Shown in pieces: positions 11,687-24,883 of a stretch of 64,000 bases of DNA (positions are counted from its first letter, which is position 1; each line of letters begins with the position of its first letter). The notes beneath the pieces were generated by a model. That model was not told the origin of the DNA. It made no database searches and worked only from the letters and a program-made list of their open reading frames with translations. Source of the stretch: Corinectria fuckeliana (lineage: Eukaryota; Ascomycota; Sordariomycetes; Hypocreales; Nectriaceae); NCBI GenBank assembly GCA_019137255.1, contig WPDH01000063.1:248001-312000 (forward strand), given 5' to 3'. Made by a program: the position numbers and the translations under genes.

Positions 11687-12829
11687 TGATGTAACCTAGT
11701 CGACAGAAGTCGTACAAGGAACGCAGGCTACCTGAATGTATACGGCTTAATTGAATATTCTCGCTCTTGCGTATTATACAAAGTAAACGGCGTTAATGCC
11801 CTGATCGGCTTGATGTTTCTAAAAGACAAAGGGTCATAAAACCACCCTTAAGGATAGGGATTAGATGCTAAAAAGATGTTTCTTTCCCTCTCAGGCTAGT
11901 AAATTAGCTGTATAATAAGGTAAATCTTATCTAAAGGCGCGTCTAAAAGTTATATATAGTCGCCTAATATACCTTTTGCTGCTTAATTAAATATAGACTA
12001 GTTGCTAAGGAATTTTACTCTTTTTAACTAATTTTAGGCCTATTAGATTAAGTATATATAGAAATTATATATATACTTAATTAAGAAAAGAATAAAGTTA
12101 ATAAAACAGCCTTTCTAATAGGTTTTAAAGTATATAATACTATAACAGCTCTTAGCTAGTATAATAAGTAGTAAAAATAAAGCTTATAATATAAATAACT
12201 TACTAGATAATATAAAAGATATAATAATCTTATATCTAGTCTAGAAATACACTTAAAATATAACAGAAAAAGAGATAGCCTTAAGGCCCTAAAGTGTTAT
12301 TAACCTAGGCGGGCTAGTAGCTATACTTTATAAGGTATAGTCTTATCTTAAAAGTAATAATTAGTTATTTAAAGAGCTATTCTAGCTACTAAAGATTATA
12401 TTTAAAGTATTAGTATAGTAGTTAAGAGTATATATAAAGATAATAAGTATATATTATTAGAGTATAAAGCAGAAAGTAATAATATTCTTTTATATTATTA
12501 GTTAGGGCTACTTATAGTAGTTAGTAGTATACTTTTTTAGTATTACTTAGAGTATAATATTAGCTATTATAAAGGTTAGCCTTAAAGCCTTTTACTTATT
12601 ATATCTTACTTTTATTATCTTACTAGATAATAGCTTTACTTGTTTTAAGACTACCTCTTACTTTAGCCTATAGGTATTTTATATATATATTAAGATAGTA
12701 AATAATACTTATATTAATACTTATATCTTAAAGTAGAGTTAGTAAAAGTAGTATAATAAGAAGTTTATAATTACTTAGAATATACTTTATATAGTATAGC
12801 TAGATAGAACCTTTTTATATATACTAGTA

Positions 12830-13200
12830 GGCATAAAAGGGTTAGTTAATAATATAACCCTAATATAATATACTCTTTTAAAGAACTTTTATATTACTAA
12901 GTATTAATTCTACCTAGGAGATACTAGCTTTAGTGCTTAAGCAGGCCTGTTAATACTATATCTTAGTATAAGATACTATCTTAAGAAGTGAGATAAGAGG
13001 GTTAATAGCCTAGTAAATAAGAAAGAGCTATATAACTTATAGTACTTATAGCTTTAGATTATTATAAAGCTAGCTTTTAGTTAGCTAAAGAGAAAGTTTA
13101 GAATCCTAAGAGTATTAGTACTAAAGTATTATATTAAATACTAGGTGCTTATTATATATACTTATACTACTATTTAGAACTTTCTTAAGGTATAAGATAT
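12830..13200 (+). mobile_element. Harbinger/PIF-type DDE transposase relic
   Basis: One plus-strand frame (starting at 12830) reads through several RIP stops as GIKGLVNNI, then about 26 codons later FYLGDTSFSA, LLILYLSIRYYLKK, DKRVNSLVNKKELYNL, IIIKLAFS, KRKFRILRVLVLKYYIKY and finally TTI-stop-NFL. This is the ordered signature of the C-terminal half of HARBI1/PIF (DDE_Tnp_4) transposases: a GxxGxVSQN-like start, the YxLGDxGFS catalytic Asp block, LLTPYR..RYHLKEW, the N-x-KELFNLRH segment, the ERxFGxLKRRFxIL block and the final HNF. The N-terminal part should lie upstream in 12.0-12.8 kb, but I could not read it. The element is dead. Terminal inverted repeats were not found. Confidence 0.68.
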
Positions 13201-13861
13201 ATTAGAAGAAAGCCTAAAGATTAGAGAAGAAGATAAGATATACCTTTAGGTTATAAGAGAGTAGGTAAATATAAATATTAATACTTTAAGAGCTATAAAG
13301 CTAAGAGAGTTTATTATAATATAGTAGTAGAAATAGTATTAGGACTATTAGGGCAACTTAGAGATTATATAAAGTTAGCTAAAAAAACTTAATAATACTC
13401 TAAAAGATAAGATATATTAAGAACCTAAGAAATAGTATATAATACTTATATTTAGTATAGTAATAATATCTTAAAGTTAAAAGAAAGAAAGGTTATTATA
13501 TTAAAAATTATATACTTACTAAGATATTAGGGTAAGTAACTATTATAGTAAGCTATAAGGTAAGTTATATAAAATTAGAGGCTAATACTTTATAATTATA
13601 ATAGTTATACTTTATAACTAGTAACTTAGGTTAGTATAAGAGGAGTGATTTAAGAGGTTAAGTATTTAGCATAAAGTAGAACTACTACTTTAAAGTAAGA
13701 TATAAAATATAAATAAATATGCTAAAAGTATATAAGATATACTAAAATAATCTTTAAGGGCTAGAGTTTTATTTTCTATTCTAAAAATAATTTATATATA
13801 TTATTTTTACTATTTAATCTTAATCTAAAGTTATTATACTTATATAGCTATAGTATATAAC

Positions 13862-14073
13862 TGTAAGAAGATAAGCTTACAGCTTAAAGAACTAGCCCTA
13901 AGAGGAACTAGTACTAGGCTAGGTAGAGTATACTAAGAGTATAAGAGCTACTAAGTAGGATTACTTAGTGATCTTAATAAGCAGTTTATAACTACTCACT
14001 AAGTTAAAGTCTTATAATATATAAATATCTACCTTAAAGCTTTTTATCTTACCCTAATTAGCTAACTCTTATA
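13862..14073 (+). repeat. 5' LTR of the Gypsy element
   Basis: 212 bp beginning TGTAAGAAGATAAGCTTAC and ending TCTTATA. It matches 21396-21607 without length differences. Differences between the two copies are essentially all C/T or G/A transitions, as RIP produces, so LTR divergence cannot be used as a clock. The terminal CA expected for an LTR appears as TA. Confidence 0.85.
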
Positions 14074-17000
14074 ATTCTTTAACTTTTTTACCTACCTAGG
14101 TAATTAGCATAAATAGAAAGATAATAATAAACCTCTAATAAACCCTAGCTTAAATAAGTTACATACTAACACTAGGTTATATTATAAGTAGTATATACTA
14201 GGTGATAAAACTATTATAAACAGAACAAATTATACTAGAAATAATTAAGTTAGTAAAATTAGTATATAAACTAAAGCCGGGAGATATTAAGAAGGAGAGC
14301 TAAAAAACTTAATATAAGAGGTCTAAAAGTAACTATAACTTATTAGTAGAGCTACCACCTAGGTTATATAAGCAGATCCTTAGTGATTAACTAGTGATAT
14401 AAGAGTAGTAAACCTTAATATTAGTACACAACTTAGATATATAGGATTTCTTAAAGATCCTAGCTAAATAGTAGATAGTATAAATAAAGCTAATATACTA
14501 ACTGGTTTAATATCTTATAAGTAATCTTAGGCGGGATTAGAAAAAACCTTTTACTTATAACTATATAGTATTACCTGAGAATACTATAAAGGTAAAGGTT
14601 AATAACTGGATTTATACTATAAAGTTAAGAAATAGCCTTTAACTTAACTATACTAATATATAAAAAATCAAATAGTTTATAACTAAGCTTTATATAGCTA
14701 GACAGACTAAATAGTATAACTATAAGAGGAATCTTATTAACTTAACCTAGTAGGACTACTTTAACTTTATTTATAAGAGATATATTAATATAGGCTTATA
14801 AGAGAGGTAACTATAAGATAAATTAATAGAGATCTAATAGTGTAATAACTAGTTACTAATAGACTATTTTAACTTATAGACTGCCTTATATACCTTTATA
14901 AGCACTCTAGACCTTAAAGACTAAGTAGACCTAGCTTACTAATATTATTATAAGCTTAAAAACTAGCTAAAAAGAGAAATAGACTATTAGAAGGTTAATC
15001 TTCTATAAGTGTAAGATATAGCTAATAAGGTAGAGAGGCTATAATTATATATCTAATATGACTATAAGTCGCGAAGTAAAAAGCAAAAACACAAACTTAG
15101 TAACTATACCTAAGAAAGGTCTAAAAAGACTACTAATATAAGATAAGCTAGAAGCTAAGACCTTAAAAAAATATAAAATAATACAGGGAATTATATATAC
15201 TCCTAACTATCTAAGAACCTACTCTTAGCTAACCTACTAGTAGACTGCTCTATATATAGTAGAGGATTAACTAACTAACTAGGGGTATAGTATTATAATT
15301 ATAATAAGACTAGGTATCTAGCAAGAGATTATTAGGCAGCTAGAAGAAACCCTAGTATTAATACTAACTAGATGCTAAGCCTACTTCTAGTAAAGGTATA
15401 ATTTATAAGTATATAAGTAGAAGAACTAGACTTCTTAGGAAATAAGTAGGTGTTAAAGATACTATTAAAACCTTAGTGTTAGTACTAAAAATAATACTAA
15501 TTAGGTATATTATTTAAGAAAGGGTAATTACTCTATAAGTATATACTAAAGAAGTAGTCTATATAAATATAAACACTTATACTTAAGTTAACCTTATTAG
15601 TATAAGACTAATTAGGAGGTTAAGCCTTAAGGTAACTAGAGATTAGAAGGTACTAAGCCTGTCTAGTTTTAACAAAGTAACTATACTTACTAAGTAGGTC
15701 TACTAGTTAATATTCTTCCTAATTAACTCCTAGGGATACCCACAGAAGGTTAGATAACTATTCACAGAGGTATAACACCCTAAAGGGGCTAGTAACCTAC
15801 TTTTATTCTTAGATTTTATAGGGAAGAAAGAAATTCTTATTAATACTTATATATACTTATAGAGCTATAAGCTTATTACTCTTATAGATATTATAACTTT
15901 TATAAAGAAGCTAGTAAGAGAGGAAAAACCTGCTTATATTATATATATATATAGTATATTATTACTAGATAAGCAGCTAATAGCTATTTTAGATAAAAAA
16001 GTAGATATAAGGTTAGAGATCTTACTATTAGAACTTAGAGAGTTTAGAGGAGTATTTAGCAAATTTATAATAAAAAAGATTCTAATCTTAGAGGGCATAA
16101 AGTATATAATTAAACTAAAAGAAGGTAAGATACCACCTTATAAACTCTTATACTCTTATAATAAAAAGTAGTAAAAGGTTCTCTATAAGTATATCACTAA
16201 GAATATTATAAGTAAGCATATTAGCCTCTTAGTTAGTAAGGCTAGGTTTCTAGTTCTATTTATACTAAAAAAGGATAAAACCTTATAGCTTTATATAAAT
16301 TATTAAGGTCTAAATAAGATTACTATTAAGAACTATTATCTACTGCCTCTAATTAAAGACTTACTAGACTGCCTTATAAGTGTGTAATAGATCTTAAAGA
16401 TTAATCTATAAGATGTGTACTATTAGATTTAGATTAAGCTAGAGGATTACTAGAAAACTACCTTTAGAACTTACTATAAGCACTTTAAGTATAATATTAT
16501 ACTATTTAGGCTAATAAATACACCTATAATATTTTAAGCGTATATTTACTAAGTACTAGCTAGTATGCTAAATACAGTCTATATTATATATCTAAATAAT
16601 ATTCTAATTTACTTAATAACCTAAGATTAATATATAAAGAATATATAGAAGGTGCTAAAAAGATTATAAAGCTTTTAGCTATATATAAAGCTATTAAAGT
16701 GTATTTTTTACTAGTAAGAAGTTAAGTTTCTAGGCTATATAATAACCTAAGAAGGTATTAAAATAGAGCTAAGTAAGGTCTATATAGTTAATAAGTAGCT
16801 AACTCTACTAAGCTTTAAAGATATATAGATATTCTTAGGGTTTTATAATTTCTACTAAAAGTTTATTTGTAAATACTTAAAGATTATAAGACCTCTTATA
16901 GTAATACTAAAAGGTAGTTAGAATAGGTATAAAACTAGAGAGTTTACTTAGATAGATAAAAAGAAAGTAGTATTCTAAAAGCTAAAAAGAGTATTCTACT

Positions 17001-20000
17001 TAGTGACTATTCTCTAATACTAAGACTTAAAACGTAAGTTAAGAGTTAAAACAGATATATCTAGTATAGCTATATTAAGTATTCTTTTCTAACTGTTTAA
17101 GAATTAATAGCACTTAGTAGTATACTAGTCTAGGAAACTCTTAGAGAAGGAGTAATACTAGGTTACTAGCTAGTAAGAGCTATTAGCTATTATTAAGAGC
17201 TTAGAATACTAGAGCTACTATCTTTTAGGGCTTAAGAATAAGTTTATACTGTTAACAGACTATATAACTCTTATAGGTATTATAAAAGTATTAGTAAGAG
17301 ACCTTTAAGAAAGGCTTACTAGATAGGTATATAAATTAGCACTTTTTAACTTTAATATTAAGTACTAGCTAGGTAAGATAAACCTAGTAGATAGCTTATT
17401 ATAAAGGCTAGATTATATAGTAAGAGAGATTTTATATATAAATATACTTCTAACTTTAGTAGTAAAACTTAAGTTAGTAGGGAAGTTACTAGAAGACTTT
17501 TACTAAGTAATTATATAAGTCCCTAAGAGCGTAAAAAATAGAATAGTTAATATATTTATTTAAGCTATATAAGCTAGTCTTAAAGATAAGCCTATTACTA
17601 TTCTAGCTGTTACTACTTAGGCTAAGTAAGCTAAAAGTAAACTACTTAAAGACTTAGTAACTAGATAGTAACTACTAGCTAAGCTGAGTTTATAAGAGAT
17701 ACTTTTAGTAACTATAATAGTTATCTTAGACTAATATATTCCCTGCCTAGTTATAAAAAGGCTTATAAAGAGAGAGACAGCCTTTCTTAATTAGCCTTTA
17801 AGTAAACTAGAAGAGCTAGTATAAGAATTATAAGAGGGAGATTAATTTTACTAATAGTAGTTAATAAAGGTTTATAATACTATAAGAGAAGCTTACTATT
17901 ATAATAAGTAAGAAATACTATTTTTTAAAGAAAGACTAGTTATCCTAAAAGAATACATAATAAGAAGGGAAATCTTCTACTAATACTATAATAACTCTTA
18001 CTTAGGATATATAAGAGTAGTAAAAACCTTAGATCTTATTATATATAAATTCTATTAGAACTAAATCTTAAATAATATAAAAGATTACACCCTAAGATGC
18101 TAATATTACTAGAGTGTTTATATGTTAAGATATAAGCCTTATAGAGAGCTATAATTCTTACTAATACCTGCCTACTCTTTTTAAGAAATTAGTATTAACT
18201 TTATTATAAGACTACTAAAAAGTGCCTAAGCTAATAGTAAGAAATATAATATTATACTAGTGATTATATACTATATAATAAAGTATATACTTTTTATCCT
18301 TATAAAGAAGACACTTAATACAGTAGAAATAGTATAGCTCTTATATAAATATATTAAGTATAAATATAGTTTACCTAAAGGGATTATTAGTAATAAAAAT
18401 AAGCTGTTTATAAGCAAGTTTTAGAAAGACCTAATAAAAGAATAAGTAACCTATTAGTAGCTGTCTACTATATACTATTTATAGATAGACAGATAGATAA
18501 AAAGGACTAACTAAGCTATTAGGAAATACCTCTAAGTGTATACTAATAACATCTTATACTAATAGGCAGCCTAGCTTCTAGAAGCAGCCTTTACTTATAA
18601 TAATAGTACTTACTATATTATTAGGGTTTCTCTTATATAAGCTCTTTATAGATACTACCTAAGAGTTATAAAATATACCCTAAAACACCTTAAGTTAAAC
18701 ATATAAGAAGTATAAAAGTATATTAAAATACTTTACTAAGTATATACTAAAGTAGAGGAATAATAGCAGAAAGCTATAAAGAGATAGGCTAAATACTATA
18801 ATAAGTGATATAACCTATAAGAATATAAGATTAGGTAAACTATTAGGCTATTAATAAGAAACTTCTAATTTAAATATAAGAAGCTAGCACTAAAATTTAT
18901 TAAGATGGTAATAATAGAAAGAATTAGCAAATAAGTATACTAAGTATACCTTCTAGAATAATACTAGCAAATATATAATATTTTTCTAGTTAAACTCTTA
19001 AAACTATAGTTTAAAAAGTGCTAACTAGGTGTAAAAAAACTACTAAAACTACCTAAACTAAAAGAAGAGGATAATAAGTAGAAGGTTAAGAAAGTAATTA
19101 ACTATAAGAAAAATATAAGATAAATATTCTACTAAGTTAAATAGGTAGGGTAGCTAGTAGAATATAATACTTAGAAGCTAATAGCTTACTTAGAGAATAT
19201 AATAAAGTTAGTATAGTAGTATTATAAGCAGAGAAAGTAAATATATAAGAAATAAGATAATAAATAGATAAACTATAATACTAAAAGCATAATAAGAATA
19301 TAAATTACTAGTAATACCTAAATAGCTAGATACTACTAAAAGAATAGACTACTAGGTGCTACTAAGATTACTACTAATTAAAAAACTAATAGCTACTAAC
19401 CTAATACTTAAAGCTAGAAAGGTCTTATAGAGAATATAAACTATAATAAAGATTACTTTTAAGACTTTTTTACTAAGATACTATAAGAAGTAAAAGATAA
19501 GAATATAATATTAGAAACACTTAACTTACTAGACTTTAAAGAATAAGTCTTTAAAGGTATATACTTAGCTTACTTAAGAGGGTAAGTAGAGGGTAAGAGT
19601 GACTTACTGCTAGAATTAACAACTTAGGTAAGTATCTTAAGGATCTTAGTCTTATAAGTATACTTACAGGTAGTGAAAGCTAAGGCAGAAGAGGGGTTAG
19701 TAATATTTAGGCGACTAACAGAATAATAAGAAGTTATTAAAGCTTAGGTGATAAGAGAAGAGACAGCTAATAGGTCTAATCTTAAAGAAAGAGCCTAAGC
19801 GCTAAAGTCTAGCTTAAAAGCTAGGTTATTAGGAAGCTAAAAGCTCTCTAAGTTATCTAGAATCTAAATACTATTAGAAGACTAAATAATAAGAGATAAG
19901 AGAGCTAAGAGAGAGGTAGTATAGGTATAAGTAATAGGCAAAGTGATAGTAGGCTTAGTAAGAGTCTTATTAAGATTAGAGACAGAAATAAAGGCAAGGT

Positions 20001-21395
20001 ATAAGCAAGTAATAGGTAAGATAATAGTAGACAGAGTGAAAAACTTAATATTAGAACTGCTAAACTTAGACCTAATATTATAAGAAGGGCTACTAATAGT
20101 CTTATAGTAAAGAGGTTCTTAGTTTAGGAAGCTAACTTAGCATACTAGGGCTTAAGCACTATAGTTATAAGCCTTAATAATAGTAGAGATAGTAGTATAC
20201 TTAATAGATATAAGAAAAGCCTAAAGTGTTTTCTCTTTAATATTAGTAATAAAGGTAATAGATATATAAAGCAGTTAAAAAACTACTATATAAATAGTAA
20301 GAGTAGTACTATTATTATAAAGATAAAAAGGCTAGGCAGTCTTAATATAATAATCTAATTTAGTTAGAGAAATATCCTCTAAGAGGCTAGCATTTTAGCA
20401 GAACCTTAGGGTATTAATAGCAGTCTAAGTCTTAATTAACTAGAATAAGAAACTAAGCACTTTCTTAGTTAACTAGCTAGACTTCTTAGTACTAGTGCTA
20501 ATAATACTAGATAGGCTATTAGTAAGAGTTTAAAAAGTAGATATAGCCTTATTAGTAGTATACTAGATATACTAGTATAATATACTAGATAGAGGCTTAT
20601 AAAGAGTTACTTAGTAACTAGAAGAACACTCCTTAGGGTTATTATAAAAATGATATATAGTTAACTTATTTTAAAAGACTACTATAGCACTATAGAGCTT
20701 TAAGAGAATCTTAGAAAATATTAATAATATATAAGAAGTAGTAAGAACTTAATAAACTTATAGTAATATATTTCTACTTAAATTACTTATAATAGATATA
20801 ACAGGCTTTAAGAGAACTATAAATATATAATAAACTAAACTAGTTAGCTTTCTATATTAAATAAAAAAAGTAAAAAACATCCCTAATAAACATCTAGTTA
20901 AAAGAGGTATCTCTATTAAACTAACAAAAAATATCTCCTATATAAATAAGAGATATCTAGATAATAAATTAGTAATAGTAAGATAAGCAGACTAATAATA
21001 ATACTTTAACAGTTTAAGTATTATAAGTAACAGAAGAAAGCAGTAAGGCAAAGTAACTTATAGAGGTTTAGAAAGAGAGAACTAAATAATAAAAGATATT
21101 ATAAAGAAGTTAGTATAAGTAAGAGAAAGAAAAAGAAAACAAACAAATATACTAGCGTAGTTTATAGCTTAATAGCTGCTAATAGACTGCTAACTAATAG
21201 GCCTACTATTAATATAAAGCCTTATAGCTAACAGCTGTATAACAGCTGTAAAGTAGGTGCTAACTAACTGCTATATTACTATAATAACTAAGGTCTTAAG
21301 TGATAACAGTATAGTAATAATAAAATAATATTAATTATAATAACTAAGAACAGACTTATATATCTAGAGACTAGATAGCTAAAGAAGGGGGTAAT

Positions 21396-21607
21396 TATAA
21401 GAAGATAAGCTTATAGCCTAAAAGACTAGCCCTAAGAGGAACTAGTACTAAGCTAGGTAAGGCACACTAAGAGTATAAGAGCTACTAAGTAGGATTACTT
21501 AGTGATCTTAGTAAGCAGTTTATAACTACTCGCTAAGTTAAAGTCTTATAATATATAAATACCTACCTTAGAGCTTTCTATCTCACTTTAATTAGCTAAC
21601 TCTTATA
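21396..21607 (+). repeat. 3' LTR of the Gypsy element
   Basis: 212-bp partner of the LTR at 13862. It begins TATAAGAAGATAAGCTTAT, where the 5' copy has TG at its first two bases, another RIP-type change. It is followed by ATAAT, the altered target duplication. Confidence 0.85.
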
Positions 21608-22690
21608 ATAATTATAGTAATATACTAGTGTACTAATAATATAGTATATAACCCTCCTAAAATACCTTATAACTTATAGTAAGCTATACCTTATAAAAAA
21701 CCCTTATAATAGTTATACTACTAGCTGCTTTATTATAAATTAGAGACTATAAGTAGTTTAAGCTACTACTAAACTACTTAAAGATTTTAATAACTTCTAG
21801 ATATAAGATATATCTAAAATTAATACTATATATAATTTATTTATTAAGAATTATAATAGCTAAGTTATATTATAGATTACACTATAAATTAAAATATTAG
21901 AGCTATATTAAGTTAGTATAAATTACTTTCTTTATTATATTATAATAGCTATAAAAAATAACCTTATAGTATCTTACTATAAGGTTAAAAAAGCTGCTAA
22001 TTTATAACTATAACCTTATAGAATTCTACCCTCTTTATATTATACTTTTACTCTTAATTTTACTCTATCTAGTGCTAAATTAATATTTTTATAACTTTAA
22101 GAACCTATCTATATATTTTTATTACTAAAAGAGTTATCTGCTTAGTTTATTTCTCTTCTTATACTCTTAGAATCCCTAGCTAACTCTTCTAGCCTTCTTA
22201 TAACCTTTTAGAACATCCTTTTTTTAAATATAAGCACTAAGCTATTATACTAAATTATAAAAGTAGAATTTCTCTTAATCTAGTTAATAAACCTATTAAT
22301 CTTATCCTCTAAGGCAGTCTTTATAAACTATACCTATATATTAGTAATAACAGACTTAAGATTAAATACCTTAAGAACCTAGCTGTCTTACCTAAAAGTA
22401 GTAAAAGTAGTTAAGATCCTATCTAAGCCTAGATTTCCCTATAAGCTTACTACCTAGTAAGGTCACTTAAGAGGTAGTAAGATAGAGCTCTCTACTAACA
22501 CTAAGAAAGCCGCCTACTTTCTAGTGACTAGCTTAGGTGTTAAGGTTTGTAATAATAACTCTTCTTACACCTAAGTAACCACCTAAGAGCTATACTAACA
22601 TTCTGCTTTACTAGGCTCCTCTTTCTCTTCACTAGAGCTATCTATTAAGATATTATAAGGTATAATATTATAAGCTGCACAGGGAAGTTA

Positions 22691-24883
22691 AATTTCTTAA
22701 AATAAATAGCTGTAAAGCTTTTAGAGGTTTTAAGTGATTAAGGGGTTTTAAAGTAGGTCCTGATGACTAATGGATAGCTCATTAGATAGAGGAGAAAAAG
22801 TGGGTCAGATTGATATATTTTATGAGATGATTGGTTGAAATCTGAGTGCTTGAGTGTCTGCTCTATATCTGGACACAGGCGGAAATCACTCTCTCTTTAT
22901 AGACAAATTCCCAGTCTCCTAGCAGTCTAAATAGGTCGTATGATAGCTCGATCTGTAGCCAAAGTGATGACGAATGTCATACTGAAATCTCGGATCGGTC
23001 GGATGTAACGTTACGCCGCAATTGCAGTTCCGGTGGCGAGTCTTATAGAGTTTGTCTAAACCGTGGTATAAGTTAGAAAACCGGCAGATAGTGGCGATTT
23101 AATAATAGCTAATAGAAATACGAAAAAGTCTCCACACAGTGTCAGCACAGTGCTAATAGTACTATATGCTAATATATACTAGGATTTTCCTAGGATTTTA
23201 TAATACTAGTTAAAGCTAGTAAACTCTAATAGATATGCTTAATCTTATTAAGCCTCTTAGTATCCCTAGCCTTTATAACAGTTAAACTAACCTTCTTAGT
23301 TCTTATAAAAGCTTACTTATAAAGGTTATAATAAGAAAGGCTAAGCTTTCTTAGTAAAACAGCTATATTACTAAACTTCTATAGTATAAACTCTTACTAT
23401 TTATTACTATAATATATAATACTTATATCCTTCTTATAGGAAGTCCCTATCTTATTAATAATCACTAAGAATATCTTCTAAGTCCTTAAGAGGGCTAAAA
23501 GCTTCTAAGATACTCTTAGTTAGTTAAAAATAATATCTAGCTACTTTCTTTAAAGCTATACTATAATATTTATCTATATTACCTGCTAATTAGGTCCCTT
23601 CTTAAAGGCTAGGTCCTTAGCAGCTTAAGCCTTTATAACTAGCTCTAGGATAAGATAGACCTGCTCTAGCTGCTATTATAACTTCTTTTACGTCTAATCT
23701 TTATCTTTTAATCCCTTCTTTTTTAGTGTTTTCTTAGCTTTTAGAGGAGGTCTTAAAGGTCTGGCTACGATAGGGGAGGGGGCAGAGGTTAGGTTAACTT
23801 TAGTTATAATAACCTCGCTAAGACCTTAGGTGGGCAGCAACTATGTTGATAGTGGTATCAGCGGCGGCGGCATATAGCTTTGCCTTCTTATATGTGGCTT
23901 ATTAGGTAAGATGGTCAGAGGTAAGAAGCTTATTATAATCACAGGTCTTAAAAGGATACAGTTATATGAGGGATATAGTAATTATCTGTCTACAGGGAAA
24001 TAACATGCTTAAAGTCAGACTTTCTTACATCCCTGATATCAGATGGGCGGTATATATAGGCAGCTAGAAGCAGGTTAGTTAATCTGATAGGACCCAGAAA
24101 TATATAACTAACAGACGAGAGGTACCTAGGGTACAAGCCGGCTCACTATGCATATTCGAAGTCACTTTTGTCAATCCACTTTCTTTGAAAACATCAAGCC
24201 GATCAGGGCATAAGGATTGTTATGTGGAAGGGGCATTGGGACGTAAACCATTTAAGACTCATTAATGATTACGTATATCCATAATAAATTGCCTATCTGT
24301 AAAGTTCTGTGACTTCATATACCTGAGTGGTTTCTGGCGACAAAATTCCAGAAGCGTCAGAAAGTCACGGTTGGGTTAGGACAGAAGAGACACAGGAAGC
24401 TGGCGAAAGGGACATTAATGTAAGTTAGCTAGCATATATATAGGCATCTGAGGCAGGCATGCATGCAACTAGGGACATTACCAAGGCCAGCTAAAACCAG
24501 TGAAAAAGGGTAGGTACAAGTAATAGCAATAGTAGGCCGTTATTCTTTTGGAGGACTGAGGGTTAAGGTCATTATAAGTCCTCGGCCGACTCAGATCCGC
24601 AGCAATGTAAATCCTAGTACGCCGTTGGGACGATATGGTGATGCGCGGGCATAGTGTGAAGGACGGAGCGGTAGTACTCCTTCGCCAGCCTACCATCGTG
24701 AAACTACAACAAATGGCTAGTCAGTTTGCAAAGTCAATGGTTAGCATAGGATAGGTACACGTGAAATATAGATATTAATCATTCCACGAATAAACTCATC
24801 AACCGCTATTCTTGATTGCGTGACTACGCTACCAATACAATTCCAAAATTCCATCATAAATTCGTTTCGAGACACGCTGGAAC
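22691..24883. other. mixed region with a second AT-rich island, no gene
   Basis: From 22,691 to about 23,150 composition returns to near normal with no recognisable gene. About 23,150-23,840 is AT-rich again with closed frames; its minus strand encodes a Lys-rich stretch (KAKKTLKKKGLKDKD) that could come from a transposase but is too eroded to name. From 23,840 to 24,880 composition is intermediate and I see no gene, tRNA or LTR pair. It probably represents older or partly spared transposon debris between the main RIP island and the next gene. Confidence 0.45.

Larger units (their letters stand above)
13862..21607 (+). mobile_element. Ty3/Gypsy LTR retrotransposon, chromovirus type, RIP-inactivated
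   Basis: About 7.75 kb with 212-bp direct LTRs and a 5-bp target duplication ATAAC (13857-13861) / ATAAT (21608-21612), differing by one C/T transition. A polypurine tract AAAGAAGGGGG (21381-21391) precedes the 3' LTR. Reading through stops on the plus strand: reverse transcriptase near 16.29 kb (GLNKITIKN), the YLDD-type box as YLNNILIY near 16.59 kb, RNase H (RVKTDIS) near 17.04 kb, ELLAIIKSLEYW near 17.19 kb, and the integrase end (FTYNNSTYYI, ALYRYYLRVI) near 18.6 kb. A chromodomain-like block near 19.1 kb reads Y-stop-VK-stop-VG-stop, where the stops fit Gln/Trp codons hit by RIP. An integrase followed by a chromodomain is the chromovirus order. No frame remains open. Confidence 0.87.
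11790..22690. repeat. AT-rich RIP island
   Basis: About 10.9 kb of extremely AT-rich sequence dominated by TA dinucleotides, with CA/TG strikingly rare, which is the footprint of RIP (CpA to TpA on either strand). It starts abruptly about 100 bp downstream of the copy B regulator and ends near 22,690. Virtually every frame is closed by TAG/TAA where Gln and Trp codons would stand. Recognisable contents are a Harbinger-type relic (12830-13200) and one Gypsy element (13862-21607). The rest (11790-12829, 13201-13856, 21613-22690) is AT-rich debris I could not assign. Such blocks normally form constitutive heterochromatin. Confidence 0.85.

Noticed and set aside
11790..22690. Centromeric or mitochondrial origin of the AT-rich block
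   Set aside because: LTRs, target duplication and domain order identify RIP-mutated transposons; no mitochondrial gene or satellite array is visible.
21613..22690. Minus-strand Lys/Arg-rich reading as a transposase
   Set aside because: Some long stop-interrupted stretches look protein-like but no family block could be recognised, so it is left as RIP debris.
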